A stretch of DNA of 64,000 bases from Diphasiastrum complanatum (GCA_029204225.1 CM055102.1:40539220-40603219), one strand, 5' to 3'. Shown: positions 20,908-32,729, counted from the first letter of the stretch. Notes: generated by a model not told the origin, from the letters alone. A program made the numbers and translations.

Positions 20908-23900
20908 GCAAAATCGGAATATGAATAGCCAACAATGGTTAGATTTTCATTCTTGTACAATAAACCATAATCTTGAGTAGAAGATACATATCTTAGAACT
21001 CTCTTGGCCATCTTCCAATGTTGGATCTTGGGATCTTGCATAAATTGACTCAATTTGTGCACACAATAGCTCAAATCGGGTCTAGTGATAGTAAGCCAAA
21101 TAAATGAGCCTATAAGACTCCTATAAAGTGTGATGTTCTCAAAGGATCTTTCATCACCTTTGATCTTTTAAATATTGCTCCATGGGAGTATCTATGCCTT
21201 TACAACTTTGCATTTGAATTTTCTCAACATAGAAAAGACATATCTAGATTGACAAATAAAAGCATACTCTTCATGAAAATCAATCTCAAGGCCCAAAATG
21301 TAATGGATATCTCCTAGATCTTGCATTTTAAATTCTTTTCCTAATGCATCTTTGGTTTCTTGAACTAGCATCAAACAACTTCCATTAAGAATAATGTCAT
21401 CTACATAGATTAGGAGAATGACAATATTACTACCATCAAATTTTAAGTACATAGAAGGATCGTAGTCACTAAGCACAAATCCTAATGAAAGTAGAAAGTT
21501 GTTGAGTCTTGAATACCATGATCTAGGTGCTTGCTTTAAGCCATAAAAACTTCTAAATAGCAAACACACATTAGATTTATCCTTGGAGGCTGTTCCATGT
21601 ATATCTCCTCCTCAAGATAGCCATTCAAAAAAGTGTTGGAGACATCAAGTTGAAACAGTTTTCACTTTAAAAATAAGGCAAGAGAGATTATGATTCTTAT
21701 TGTCACCATCTTTGCTATAGGAACAAAGGTTTTTTCATAGTCAAGGCCATATATTTGTGCAAAGCCTTTAGCACACAATCTTGCCTTGTGCTTGTTGATG
21801 GAGCCATCATGATTGTACTTGATCTTGAACACCCACTTGCATCCAATGATATGCATGTAATGTGGTGGATCCACTAGCTCCCATGTGTGGTTGGTGATCA
21901 AGGCATCATATTCAATCTTCATGGCCTCATACCACTCCTTGGTATTGAGGGCTTCTTGAACATCTTTGGGCTCCTCATGAGAAACAAAATAAGCATAAGT
22001 CGTCTCAAGGTCCACTTGTTTTCCTTTGTCATCATAAGTGAGCCTCTTGGGCTCTGCAATAACAATAGGTGATAGATTTTGAGGTTGCTTGATCTCGGCA
22101 CCTCCAAGATTGGACTTTTCTTCTTCATGAAAAACTACATATCTACTATCAATTACTTTAGAGGCAGAGAGCATGTAGATTCGATAGGCTTTCTTGTTGG
22201 ATGAATATCCAACCATTACTCCTTTGCTTGCACAAGGATCATCCTTCTTTCTCGTTTCCAAGGGAATATGGACAAAGCATATGCATCCAAATATTCTAAG
22301 GTGTTCAACCTTAGGTTTCTTCAAATAGAGTGGTTCATATGGTGACTTTCCTCCAAGTGCAACATGAGGGAGTCTATTGCAAAGATGGTTTGAACAATTG
22401 ATAGCCTCGCCCCAAAAGTCTTTTGGCAAAGATGCCTCAATTTTGATGGTTTTGGCACATTCACACAGTGTTCTATTCTTTCTTTCAGCCACCGCATTTG
22501 AGATGGTGTATATGCACAAGAAAACTCCCTTTTAATGCCTTCAAGCTCATAATAATCATGAACTTTATTGGAAGTGTACTCACCACCTCCATCACTTCTA
22601 AGAATCTTGATTTTGTAAGAAAATTGCTTTTCAGCTAGAGCTTTGAACTTTAGGAGATAGTCAAACACCATAGATTTTGAAGCTAGAAGATATACCCAAG
22701 TAAATCTAGTGAAATCATCAATGAAAGTTACAAAGCAAGTAGCACCACCCTTGCTCTTTGAAGATGAGAAGGCACATCCGAGTGTATGAGCTCCAATGGA
22801 TGTGTAGTCTTGATAGATGACTTTGAAAAAGGCTTCTTATGGGACTTAGATATGGCACAAGCCTCACATGGCTTGAAATTCTTGGAGATAAGATTAGGCA
22901 AGCCAATAGCTTTGGAATTTTTGACCATGGAAACCATAAAATTAAAGTTAGGATGTCTCAACCTTCTATGCCATAGTTCATCCAATGACATATGAGTAGC
23001 AAAAGCACTATCACAAGAGTTAGCATACTCTTTGGGATCAAGCTTGTAGATTCCACCATATCTAGACCCAAATGCAAGGATTTCATTATGCTTCTTGATT
23101 GTACATGTATCAACATTGAAATTCACATCTAGTCCACTATCAAACAATTGCCCAACACTAATAAGATTATTTGTTAGCTTGGGAACAAAAAGTGCATTAG
23201 ACAGAGAAAGAACTTTTGATGAAGAAAGCTTTAAGGGAATGGTCCCTATGCCTTCAATAGCACACTCATGATCATTTGTTGTGTAGATGGACTTCTTGGC
23301 TTCTTCATAAGGTGACATCGATGAAAAAGAATGCTTGGAGCTACACATATGTGAGGAAGCTCCACTGTTGATATACCACGAACCATCCTTCTTGAAAGGT
23401 GATGAAGAAAAACCTGAGACCATAAGAGATCCATCTTCATCACTTGCATGAGCATCTTCCTTCTTTTCATTAGAAATGTTGGCTTGCTTGAATTGAATCT
23501 TCTTCTTGAATCAATTGGTGGCATAATGCCCCTTCTTGCCACAAAAGAAACACTTGATGTTTTTCTTCTTCTTCTTGGATGTGGAAGCTTGAGAGGACTC
23601 ATCCTCATCTCCTTTCTCCTTGGAAATAAGATTGTTCTTGCTTGAAGAGAATTGGTGTTGATTCTTACTTCTTGTCTTGTGCTTGTCTTTGGTAAAGAGA
23701 GCTTTACCATCAATGTTGAGAGACAGTCTCTCCATTTTCAAGAGTTTATACTCTTGTCTTGATTCTTCAGAAATGAGCATACTTTGGAGTGCTTCCAAAC
23801 TTGGTAGCTCCTCCTTAATGGCATAACTCTGAACAAGGTTGTCATATTCCTCCTTTAACCCATTAAGTATGACTTGAACAAGTTCATTTTGGTTGATGGA

Positions 23901-24322
23901 GTCTCTTATGCATGACAATTCTCTATGGAGGTCTTTAACTCTCATTACATAAGCTGAAGCACATTCATCACTTCTCTGTACACTTTGAAAAATTTGGTTT
24001 CTTAGTGTTAGAAGTCTAGAAGTATTTTTTGTCTCATAGATAGTCTTGAGAGTATCCCAGCTTCTTTGGCATTAGTACAAGCACCAATTTCTCTTAAGAT
24101 GTCATTTGAGACATTCATCTTAATATAATGCAGAGCCATCCTGGCTCTTTTTTTGTACTTTGGAATTTCTTGAGGAATTTGTGGTTCTTCTTCAATGTCA
24201 AGTACAATATCCATCACATCTTGTAGTATTAAGACAGATTCCATTCTAACCTTCCAAAATGAGTAATTGGAGGTTGACAATCTTTCACTTGCTTCTAATA
24301 GAAAGACACCCATTGAAGTCAT
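20908..24322 (-). pseudogene. Copia F gag-pol, multiply frameshifted
   Basis: Read on the - strand. Gag begins MTSMGVFLLEASERL with WKVRMES. The zinc knuckle CFFCGKKGHYATN has TGA (near 23511) where the last Cys should be. The protease is WYINSGASSHM. Integrase zinc region LWHRRLRHPNF...CEAC is followed by the core (RSDGGGEY, NAVAERKNRT) and CKWVFKIKYNHDG opens RT. RT continues with YGLKQAPRSW and LLIYVDDIILNG, so YVDD is intact. RNase H stops after SYSDFA near 20908. Frameshifts lie near 24010, 22730, 22500, 21660 and 21190. The order is complete, so this was once a full element. Confidence 0.9.
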
Positions 24323-24525
24323 AAAGAATGATGAAAAGAAAAAAAAGATGGATGAGAGAATTGCTTTTCTTCTCACTATAGGAACCAATCAAGGGTACAG
24401 AACCAAATTCTATGTAAGACTTAGCAAAAACTGTGAGATAGATCTCACTAGCTTGACAATCTCTCTAAAACAAGATTTGAATCATCAAAAAAAGATGAAG
24501 CATGACAAAAGTTATGGTTCTCTGA

Positions 24526-24543
24526 ATTTCACACGTGTGAAAT
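24526..24543. promoter_or_regulatory. 18-bp CACGTG palindrome in Copia F leader
   Basis: ATTTCACACGTGTGAAAT, perfectly self-complementary, in the leader between PBS and gag. It is the longest of the recurring CACACGTGTG palindromes in the window. Confidence 0.55.
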
Positions 24544-25063
24544 ATTCCAAAAATGTCAAATTGACTCAAATACAATCTATTTGTATGAAACAATTTGCCT
24601 AGAACCTATAAGTTTTGTCTAAATCACATATAGATGAGATTGTGTAGCTTCTGGATGATTTTTGTGATCATTCAAACAATAAATGACATGTACACACGAT
24701 TTGCCACAGGTCTAGGCGCCCCACCTACGACTCTTCAAAAGCTTATAACTTCTGATTGGCTTATCCAACTGTCATGATTCAAATTGCATCAGATCCTATC
24801 ATTTCTAGCTTTCTAGTGAGCTAACTTGCTTGAAATTTGGATCTGAGGTGAGAGAGAACCACCAATCTGAAAATGGATAGATTTCACGTGTTAGCACCTG
24901 AAATTCCGTACAATACAGGATCTGGCCCATTCAATGTGGTTTGTAGCTTAGAATCACAAGAAAACTGCAAACTAGCTAGAAGGTAGAATCTAGACAATTC
25001 CTAGCTTGAAATCTGATCAGATCTGCAAACTTTTTGATTAGATTTGCTTGTAAAACTTAGGTA

Positions 25064-25076
25064 GGCTCTGATACCA
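25064..25076 (-). promoter_or_regulatory. Primer binding site of Copia F
   Basis: GGCTCTGATACCA on the + strand, reverse complement of the tRNA-iMet primer site, joined to TGATGAATTCACACGTG of the LTR. Confidence 0.9.
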
Positions 25077-25500
25077 TGATGAATTCACACGTGTGGGACG
25101 CCCTACACATGTATTTTTGATCTCCTAAGCACAATAACACCATAAAGATCAGACTAGCATTGGTTGTCAATAGGAAAGCTAATCATACAAGCAATATTAT
25201 TGTGTTTCAAGTAAGATCTGTCAACAAAACATAAGACAAAGCATCATAAATGCCTCTACTCGGCTAGAGAGAGAAAATAGAAAGTACAAAACTCGTGGAG
25301 AGAGAGAGAGCACAAAGAGCTTGTCTCCAAATTTGCATTGCACGCAAATTTCATCATCATCTCAATGAGAATACATCACATATATATAGATCCATGGACT
25401 CTTCTCCTACTTGAAGTTGAATTGGAGTTGTGGATCCACCTCTCAAGCTATCTAGACTTATCTAAGCCACTTCACTATGTCTAATTGTGCCACATAGTCT
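25077..25500 (-). repeat. 5' LTR of Copia F (right end approximate)
   Basis: On the + strand it begins TGATGAATTCACACGTGTGG, next to the PBS. A TATATATA run near 25379-25386 and a (GA) run near 25295 fit an LTR promoter region. No second LTR exists to define the right end. Confidence 0.6.
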
Positions 25501-25571
25501 TTTCATGTATTAAATGTGGCATGTAAAGTACAAATGGCAATTCCTATGGTAGCTCGAGTTTCTATTTCTAC

Positions 25572-27151
25572 CTACCTTGAGTATTTTATTCTAAGATGGG
25601 TCTTTACTAAGCCAAAAGAGCTCAATTCATCTTTGGCATTTTTAGGACCCATACTCACAACATTAGATAGATTTCTCAATATTTTGACAAGACTCTCCCC
25701 AACTGGGCTCAGCTTGAAGTGAGCAATACAGATCTCATTCTTTAGGAAATGCCTAAGATAGTGGCCAAGTCCACTATCCCTCTGGAATGAGGATGTGTGT
25801 TGTCTGAAACCACCTCGTCTCGCAGCAAAATCATCAATTAGGAGAGCATCCTGCAATAGGAAATATGCTAGCAAAAACACATTCAGTGATTAAAAACATT
25901 CTAATGAAAGGAAGTTTAAACACTTACACATTCTTAATCATTACCAGCAACCAGATCAGGATGATCAATATAATGACCACGTACTGAAGTGGAATCATCA
26001 GTGAAATGCATTAATGATAGACAAGGGAAGCCCATCTGGGATTGAAATGTCGTGAATTCTTCATCGGATGGTCTGCCTCGCCCATCCTCAGCAATATTTA
26101 ATAAAGTCTTAGTGAGGCATTCTTCACCGGTCATAAAACTCTCCTCATCATCAGAATCAATACCATCAACAAGGTCATCTGTTTCAAAATCTACAAAGTT
26201 GGAGAATTCAGAAATTGTGCCGCATAATAAACATAGAACCTCATCTTTACGATAGTGAAAAAATTTACATAAATCAGTAGTAGTAAAATACACATCGTCA
26301 TTAATATAATATACAGACAAATTGAAAAGACATTTAGACTCCTTTATAGGGATCGATTCATCAGCAGATGCACTTTGGCCAATAAATAAATCCCGGAGAA
26401 AATCAGTATTTACATCAATAAAGTCACTTTCCTTATCAGGAGTGTCGATAAGGAAGTGACTGATATTCTTAATGGCTGACTGAACAGATGATGATGCAAA
26501 AGGAGGGTCAACAACAGAAACTTCCTCATCATCTGGGATCTGAACTAAAAGGAAAAGTACAAAACCACTCTGATATTCTACCAATCGACATTTCTTGTTG
26601 CAATAAGGACACATTGAACTACTTTTGAATAGACCAAACAATTTGGTGAACATTCTATCTAGTCTGTGTCTGAAAACTGAGAAGAAATGAACAAGATCAA
26701 TATAGTGCATGTACTGGAATGCACCGATGGAGAAAACAGGCTTACTAAGTATATCTTTGAATCTAACATAATGATCATAAAATACATCAAAATTTGGTTG
26801 TGCAGTCTTGAAAACATGTAGATATGGCCTGAATAGGCTATGGAAGTAGTCTAAATTTTCAGTAATTCCAAATTCACTAAGAGAAAAACTCAAGCCTGAT
26901 GTGAGGATCCCGAGGAAGAGGCCATTTAAGTGACGTAGATATCGCACTTGTGCGCAATGGAAAACTGAAACAAAACTAACTATCAAGATCGCGCACAAAA
27001 GGGATATGTACGGCAGGTAGATACCGATATTGCACTTGTGCACAAGTAGGTATAGTTGCATACAAACGGACAACAATGGGCGTGCACAAGAGCAATATGC
27101 TGTCAATTTTGAGAAGGAAAAATGTAAAAAATTAAATAGGTTTTGTGCCAT
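25572..27151 (-). CDS. Unrecognised multi-exon gene, divergent from Ulp1-like gene
   Basis: The - strand has a 405-codon open stretch (27151 to 25934) and a second (25880 to 25572). A GTAAGT donor near 25926 and a TTGCAG acceptor near 25855 would join them in phase. This leaves a TAA two codons before the donor, so either the gene ends there or it is damaged. Visible features: hydrophobic segments near the start that overlap the palindrome array and may not be coding; CPYCNKKCRLVEY, a possible zinc site near residue 185; an acidic region DFETDDLVDGIDSDDEESF; and in the second stretch DDFAARRGGFRQHTSSFQRD. I recognise no family. Context suggests a gene of a large DNA transposon. Confidence 0.45.
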
Positions 27152-27740
27152 TTATACTAAATTTTCACACGTGTGGTCAACGGTCAAAGGACACGTGTCT
27201 ACTTTCAATTGGAGTGCAGGCACTAGCACGTGTGAGGTGACACCTAGACACGTGTGAAATGACACTTGTACACGTGTCTCGTGTTCATTCGTTTGTTCGA
27301 CAATATGTGTCGCTCCCACATTTGCCCGTACATATCCCACATGTGTGAAGTGACAAGGCAACATGTGTCGCTCTTGCATTTGACCGTACAAGTTCCACAC
27401 GTGTGACAGGGCGTTGTTTCGCACGTGCGAACCGCGATATACAATCACAAACTTCGATGCTTTTTTTTTCGCTTTTTTTTCGCTCCGCATATCGCACTTG
27501 TGCGCGACCTTCACTATCAATATTCCTACTACCGCCTTCCATGCGCACAGGTCCGATACGTTTGCCTACGTGTCTCCCCTTATCGCACTTGTGCGTCTTT
27601 TGTCTAAACTAACTTCTCTCTCTTATATTCTCCTCGCACAGGTCCGATATACCGTACGTTCTGTCCGTACATATCTGTCCTCTGCGACTTCTTTATCATC
27701 CTTCTCTGCTCATCCTTGCCGTCACGCACAAGTCCGCTAT
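26938..27740. promoter_or_regulatory. Dense array of CACGTG / CACTTGTG palindromes
   Basis: At least 13 related palindromes or near-palindromes in 0.8 kb, between two divergent genes. ATCGCACTTGTGCG type: 26940, 27029 (variant), 27491, 27582. CACACGTGTG type: 27166, 27190, 27247, 27270, 27396. CACATGTG type: 27338, 27361. TCGCACGTGCGA: 27419. CGCACAGGTCCGATA or CGCACAAGTCC type: 27545, 27635, 27725. Part is a 58-bp tandem repeat (27301-27358 and 27359-27407). It may be a bidirectional promoter or a transposase binding array. Confidence 0.55.
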
Positions 27741-27756
27741 CCCATAGTACACGTCC

Positions 27757-28144
27757 ATGGATAAGAGAAAGCAAACAAGGAGGGAATTCTTCTCTCCTGG
27801 CTCATCCTCAGCTCCTGCGGTTGCCATTACACCTCCCGCTAGACCTAGAACGCACAACCACAGCAGGTCACTCTCTGAGATACGCAAGTATCATAGATCA
27901 ACCACTCTGTTGATCCCAAGAGCTCCATTCTACCGTGTTGTCTGAAACATAACAAGAAATGATCTCGGATAGCTGGTTAGATTCACACCCACAACTCTTC
28001 AGTGCCTTCAGGAGGCTGCTGAAGATTAACATTAGCCTTTTTTTTTAAGATTCTTTTTTGCTTGCAATCCATTCCAAGAGAGTCACCATAATGCCCAAGG
28101 ATTTTCAGCTCCTGATGAGAATGAGGGATAGGTTTTGTAGGTTA
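27757..28144 (+). pseudogene. Decayed histone H3 of CENH3 type
   Basis: Translation from ATG 27757 gives a basic tail (MDKRKQTRREFF), then EIRKYHRSTTLLIPRAPF and YRVV. After a stop it reads NITRNDLG, a stop, LVRFTPTTLQCLQEAAED, and two stops. A frameshift in a T-run near 28040 leads to LAIHSKRVTIMPKDFQL. This follows the alphaN, alpha1, loop 1, alpha2 and alpha3 order of histone H3. LLIP in place of LLIR and one extra residue between alphaN and alpha2 are more like centromeric H3 than canonical H3. At least four stops and one frameshift; no introns seen. The alpha3 end runs in frame into the Ulp1-like ORF. It is a pseudogene, or 5' material captured by a transposon gene. Confidence 0.75.
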
Positions 28145-29463
28145 CACGTATCTCGGCCTGCCACTCCCAAACCAGCTCCTCTAGATATGACTGATCTTCC
28201 TACGAAGCATCCTAGGAAGCAGACAGCCCCCAAGAGAGCTCCCAAGAAAGTAAGGAGGGTAGACACCACAGATTCTGTGAAGCCTAACTTGGACTCAGTT
28301 GTAGATAATGCTCCTGTTGATAATGTTGTAAATATAGCTACGTCTGTTTTGGATACCCCTTCAATTCTTGTAGATACTACACATCCACTTCCTCCTCCTC
28401 CTCCAGATTTTTATACATATATAGATTCGGATGATTATCTTTAATTTGAGAAAGACATATCCGATGCTATAGATACAATTGGTACTCCTTTTTGTTTTAG
28501 AATAGATGAACTTGATTTTAGTATTAATTTTAGAGTTCTAGATTGCTTGGATCTCAAAGACAGATGGGATTCTATCATTGATCCTGTAATAGAGTCTGGG
28601 CTTACACTCTTGCAATATGACATTGCAAGAGATTCATCCAATGAGTTGCTGGTGCTGAGTAACTATTTGCTTCAGGCCTTCAAGGAGAATAATGACACAT
28701 TGTCACAGTGTCTGACAAGTAGATTCACACCAGCAACAAAGTATCTGCTCATCCCTTATCATACCAAGTAAGATATATTAAATGTTTCTTGCTGTTTTAT
28801 GCATTAACGTTGGCATTGTCAATGGAAATAGTTCTCAGAATTGCAGCTAAAGAAATTTCAATCTTATTTTGTAGTGACCACTGGAGTTTGAACTTGATCT
28901 CTATTAAGAGATCTGTAGATAATAGTATTAAAGGATTTTGTGTCAAGATGAATTCGGCGAGAAATACACATAAGGATGTAGATATATACCTTCCATAATT
29001 AAGTAAATATATTCCCACAGATGTTCCCCATTCCGTGGACTAGTAGATCATCAGTTTGGAGGTAAACTCTGTCTTTCCTAATAGCATTTTAAAATCAGTA
29101 TTCTAATATAATTGTTTCATTCTAATTCATTTTGTTTCATAATTGATTTCTTGTGTGCTGAATTTTTTTGCAGTCACCCCAGCAAAATGATTCATTCAGT
29201 TGTGGGTGGTACACATTATACAATGCGAAGTTATTTTTTGAGTGGTTCAACCTCCAACAAGAAGTTGATATTTCTAAGGTAAAAAGTCTGTTTATTCTTA
29301 TTTTGGAATCATTATTAGTTTTTAATTTTGTTGATGTTTTTAGCCATTACTAATACATGAATGTTCTGTTTTGCAGCTTACACTTCATGAGTACACATTA
29401 AGCCAGGTGTACAAATTTAGACAAGAAATTATCCTGAGTATACTAGCTAGGGCAAGGCTTTAG
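28090..29463 (+). pseudogene. Ulp1-like (C48) cysteine protease gene
   Basis: Multi-exon gene for a SUMO/Nedd8-type cysteine protease fold. A low-complexity basic and proline-rich N-terminal part (KRAPKKVRR, PPPPPD) precedes the protease. There is a TAA at 28441, so the 5' part may be broken. Exon to 28767 joins at 28875 (intron GTAAG...TAG, codon split AA|T) to give LIPYHTNDHWSLNLISI, where HW is the catalytic His motif. An exon at 29174-29278 reads SPQQNDSFSCGWYTLYN, with the oxyanion Gln and catalytic Cys. The last exon 29377-29463 ends in TAG. The exon with the Asp between 29000 and 29174 was not resolved. Plant transposons of Mutator and CACTA type often carry such genes, which suggests a transposon origin. 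Confidence 0.7.
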
Positions 29464-29838
29464 CCTCCCGTTATTGATGATGGTGCAAAGGATGATGTAG
29501 TTATACTAAATTAAGATCAGAACAAATATAGATAGCATAGAACAAAAAAACATGTATAGAATTCATAGAAAAATATACACTGATATATCAAATGCTCCTC
29601 CATTTTATGAATTTGGGAGCACAAAATACATAGACTGATGCCCAACTTGGGCTTTCAGTTCTCGAATGAAAGAGTGTATACACAGATTTTTACTAAAGTT
29701 TATATGAAACTATTGTTCTCCCACAATGGTGATTGTTGTAGGTAGATCTTTGCAGCACATTATCAACTCCTGTCTTTTTTGCATATGTGACATGACAAAT
29801 ATTAGTGAATGTGCAATTGTAAATGATGACATTCTCTA
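29464..29838. other. Spacer between convergent genes
   Basis: AT-rich, 375 bp between the Ulp1-like stop and the next gene on the other strand. Nothing recognised. Confidence 0.5.
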
Positions 29839-31203
29839 TTATTTTGTTCTATTTTGAAATGGCAATAAACATAAAGTACTTACGAGTCTTTTGTTGATGA
29901 TAAATCTGAAATATGTTGGTAGATTGGTTTGTAATAGCATGAGCTCTGTTCTAATAAAATCAAGCTTCCAATGCTCTTTCACCTCGACCATAGTCAAATA
30001 TTTCTCATTATAGATAATGCTTATCTCCATTCGATTTGTGTGACCATTTAGTTCAAAGTCTTGATCCAGTGGTAGCCATGTACCTTCAATTTTCTTGTAT
30101 CTTTGGTAGCTAAATGTGAGACTGAGCATTTGCTTTTCGATATGATAATGAAAGATCATTGAGGACTTTTTAATCCTGCATTCTATGTCATTATTTGTAT
30201 TACTATACCAACCTTGATCCATGAGATCTGACAAAGTTTCATATGATAAATCCTTGGTGTCCTACGAACACTAGTACTCGAAAAAAAATCAACAAATATA
30301 TGTAATGAGATAAACCAACTTAGGTGAACAATTTTTGAGTCTGTGCTTATCTTCATAGCATTTCTAATATCAATGAGTAGCTTGCATCTCAAGGATTCAG
30401 AAACAATGCTGTCAGGAGTAGGCCACTCATCACTTTGAAAACTAGGCAATGAAATTGCTTCGAGCTTGCCAAAACCTCCATCTGTTTGTGGCGTATATAA
30501 AGATTCATAAAAATAGATACCACAATCTGCAAGTTCCTTTGGACTTCTTCCTCTGTATTGCAACTTTCCAACATCAGAGTGAATCACGTCTAATATTCTT
30601 GCAAGTGATTGTGCGGGCTCCCATTCACTTATGCATGATGGATATAAATCTGAAAGAAAAAACAATGTTGAAGCATTTAAATCATAATCTGAAGAGCATC
30701 GATAAAGGAAATCACCTATGATTGATGTAGAGTGCATATGTTTTGATATACTTACAATTACATTTTTGATGATCATGAGGATTGATATCATGTACTTTGA
30801 TTTTTGAATGCATATATACATGTTGTACTAAGACTTCTGATATCGATTGACCTCCCGGGGTAGTCTTAAACTCCAAAAAATTTGCTTTCCAATAAGATTG
30901 GTAAGCCATTTTTGCTCTTTTCTTTTGTCGAAAATTGCCCTTTGATGATGGATGCAGCAATACCCATGAGTTCTTCGTATATTTTGTTGGCTTCCAGTTA
31001 TCAGCTTCATCTTTCTCATTGTAAAGAATCACATAATCAATTGTAGATCTGGGTCTCCTTGCCATTGATATTTTCAAAACTTGGGCGCCAAAAATCTCTC
31101 TGATATGATACTTAATTTCAAATTTTTGTATCACATTTAATCTAATGTGAATGCCAACATAGTCACAGTTACTGCGTATACCATATTTTATGTAACTGTA
31201 CAT
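29839..31203 (-). CDS. Unrecognised multi-exon gene, convergent with Ulp1-like gene
   Basis: - strand open stretches joined by plausible introns. Exon 1 (start uncertain, 31203 or the ATG in SMARRPRSTIDYV near 31063) ends at 30756 before GTAAGTAT. It contains KNSWVLLHPSSKGNFRQKKR. Exon 2 starts at 30649 after TTTCAG, in matching phase, with YPSCISEWEPAQSLARI and SPKELADCGIYFYESLY. A third stretch (about 30267-29884) starts DTKDLSYETLSDLMDQGWY and ends before GTAAGTACTT; its link to exon 2 is not clear. I recognise no domain. Consistent splice signals and biased composition argue that it was once a real gene. Confidence 0.45.
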
Positions 31204-32039
31204 ACTGTATTTCTATAACTGTAACTAGTATAGTTAGAAAATTCCATTATACTAACCAGCATAGTCAAGTAAATTTAACTTGAGGTATTGACGTCGGGCA
31301 GATTAGCACGTGTCGGGCAGGAAGAAGAAACCAATGAGATACGTCCATGCTGCCCGGACACAAATTTCAAAGTTTTATATATTGCATTTTTATTTTTTAG
31401 TTAATTTGAACTACGTTACGTAGATTTCAAATCTGTGCATTTTGATTGGGCCTGGTGACAGTCGTAACTAAAGAAAAATAAATAAAAGTATCTTTATAAA
31501 GGGTCTTTTTGATATTGAGAACTCCTCTAATGCCTTCGAGAAAAATGCGACAAAGTGACCAGAATGCCTTGAAGTCCATTTCAGACCTACCTTCGGGTTT
31601 TTGGGGATTTTCGCAATAGTGGCAGACCAACGTCGCCAACTTATCAACCCTAAAAATAGCTGGACAGCTAAATATCCCAAGGGTAGTTACCTACTTTGTA
31701 CATATACAAAGGCTGGCGTAAATAGCATTCAATTCTTGTAAGATATTTTTGAAGACACTTGCAAATACATATTACTAGTTGAATCAAGCTAAGTAAGATT
31801 TATTATTATCAGAGTTATCTGTAGCCAGTGTAATCACGCTCAAAAATCAAGCTGAAGTAATCACTTCAAGCATTGTACTGACTGTTGATATTAATCATAG
31901 TGCAATTTTATGTCTCACTACTGTATTGTTCATTTGCGCACTTTGTATGTATGATTCATCTTGAAAATTTCTGCTGCTAACTGTTGCGTTTCCGATCCTA
32001 CATGCCTATGCTCAAAGCTTCGAGCTTCCACTGCCAGTC
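31204..32039. other. Spacer with LTR-like sequence
   Basis: Near 31290-31350 there are GTCGGGCAG and CTGCCCGGAC motifs in opposite orientation, possibly a terminal region. From about 31440 to 31980 the sequence resembles an LTR (leader-like run before 32040), but no TG...CA borders or second copy were found. No gene recognised. Confidence 0.35.
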
Positions 32040-32049
32040 ATCCCACGTT

Positions 32050-32729
32050 TTACGACACATCAAAAATGACATCTCTACCAACAATCACTTTGTTAGTAGA
32101 AGGAATGTAAACCTTGTAGGCTTTACTCACCTCACTATATCCAACAAAATTACCTTTCCTTGAAGATGGATCCTCCTTGGACCTATCATCAAGAGTGATG
32201 TTGACATAACATGTGCATCCAAAAGTTCTTAGAAAGTTGAGACTCAACCTCCTCTTGAATAGCATCTCAAAAGGTGTCCTTCCATCCAAAATAGCACTCG
32301 GCCACCTATTGCACAAGAAATTGTCACACAACAAAGCTTGATCCCAAACATTCTTGAACTTAATGGACTTTCTTCATTATTTTGCAAACAAGAAAAGATT
32401 TGCCTTCTTAGAGTCAATACTCTAGAAGTAGATCTGGATTCATAAAGCTTCTTCAATGAATTTCAAGCTTCCAAAGATGATGTACACTTACCAACTTCCT
32501 CGAGAAGTTCATTGGTAACATTCATATTTATCATGTGTAGAGCTTTCTTGGCCCTCTTGTCATACCTCAATTAATCTTGTTGTGTTGCTAGTCTCTCCTC
32601 AAAACCTACAAAAATATCCAAAACATAGTTCATCTCAAGAAGTGACTCCATCCTCACTTTCCACAATGAATAGTTACTTGAGGTAAGCATAACAATGGCT
32701 TCCAACATGACTCCAATTGAGATTGCCAT
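32050..32729 (-). pseudogene. Copia G: Gag joined to integrase by deletion
   Basis: From ATG 32729 the - strand reads MAISIGVMLEAIVMLTSSNY, WKVRMESL and MNVTNELLEEVGKC, the N-terminal half of Copia Gag, with TAA and TGA stops. After LYESRSTSRVLTLRRQIFS it passes near 32360 into the integrase C-terminal region (CDNFLCNRWPSAILDGRTPF, LRTFGCTCYVNITL, VGYSEVSKAYKVYIPSTNK). The rest of gag, protease and integrase core are deleted. It ends near 32050. Confidence 0.85.

Larger units (their letters stand above)
20908..25500 (-). mobile_element. Copia element F (3' truncated; right end approximate)
   Basis: - strand Copia element close to the A family. Gag to RNase H run from about 24322 down to 20908, where it is cut inside RNase H. 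PBS and 5' LTR lie to the right. The 3' LTR is missing. The right border of the 5' LTR could not be fixed. Confidence 0.8.

Noticed and set aside
27152-27613. Several overlapping open frames in the palindrome array
   Set aside because: Palindromes give similar frames on both strands. The repeats explain them better than coding does.
28789-29018. Open frames on both strands between Ulp1-like exons
   Set aside because: They span the intron and exon of the protease gene. The HW motif and splice phase favour the spliced reading.
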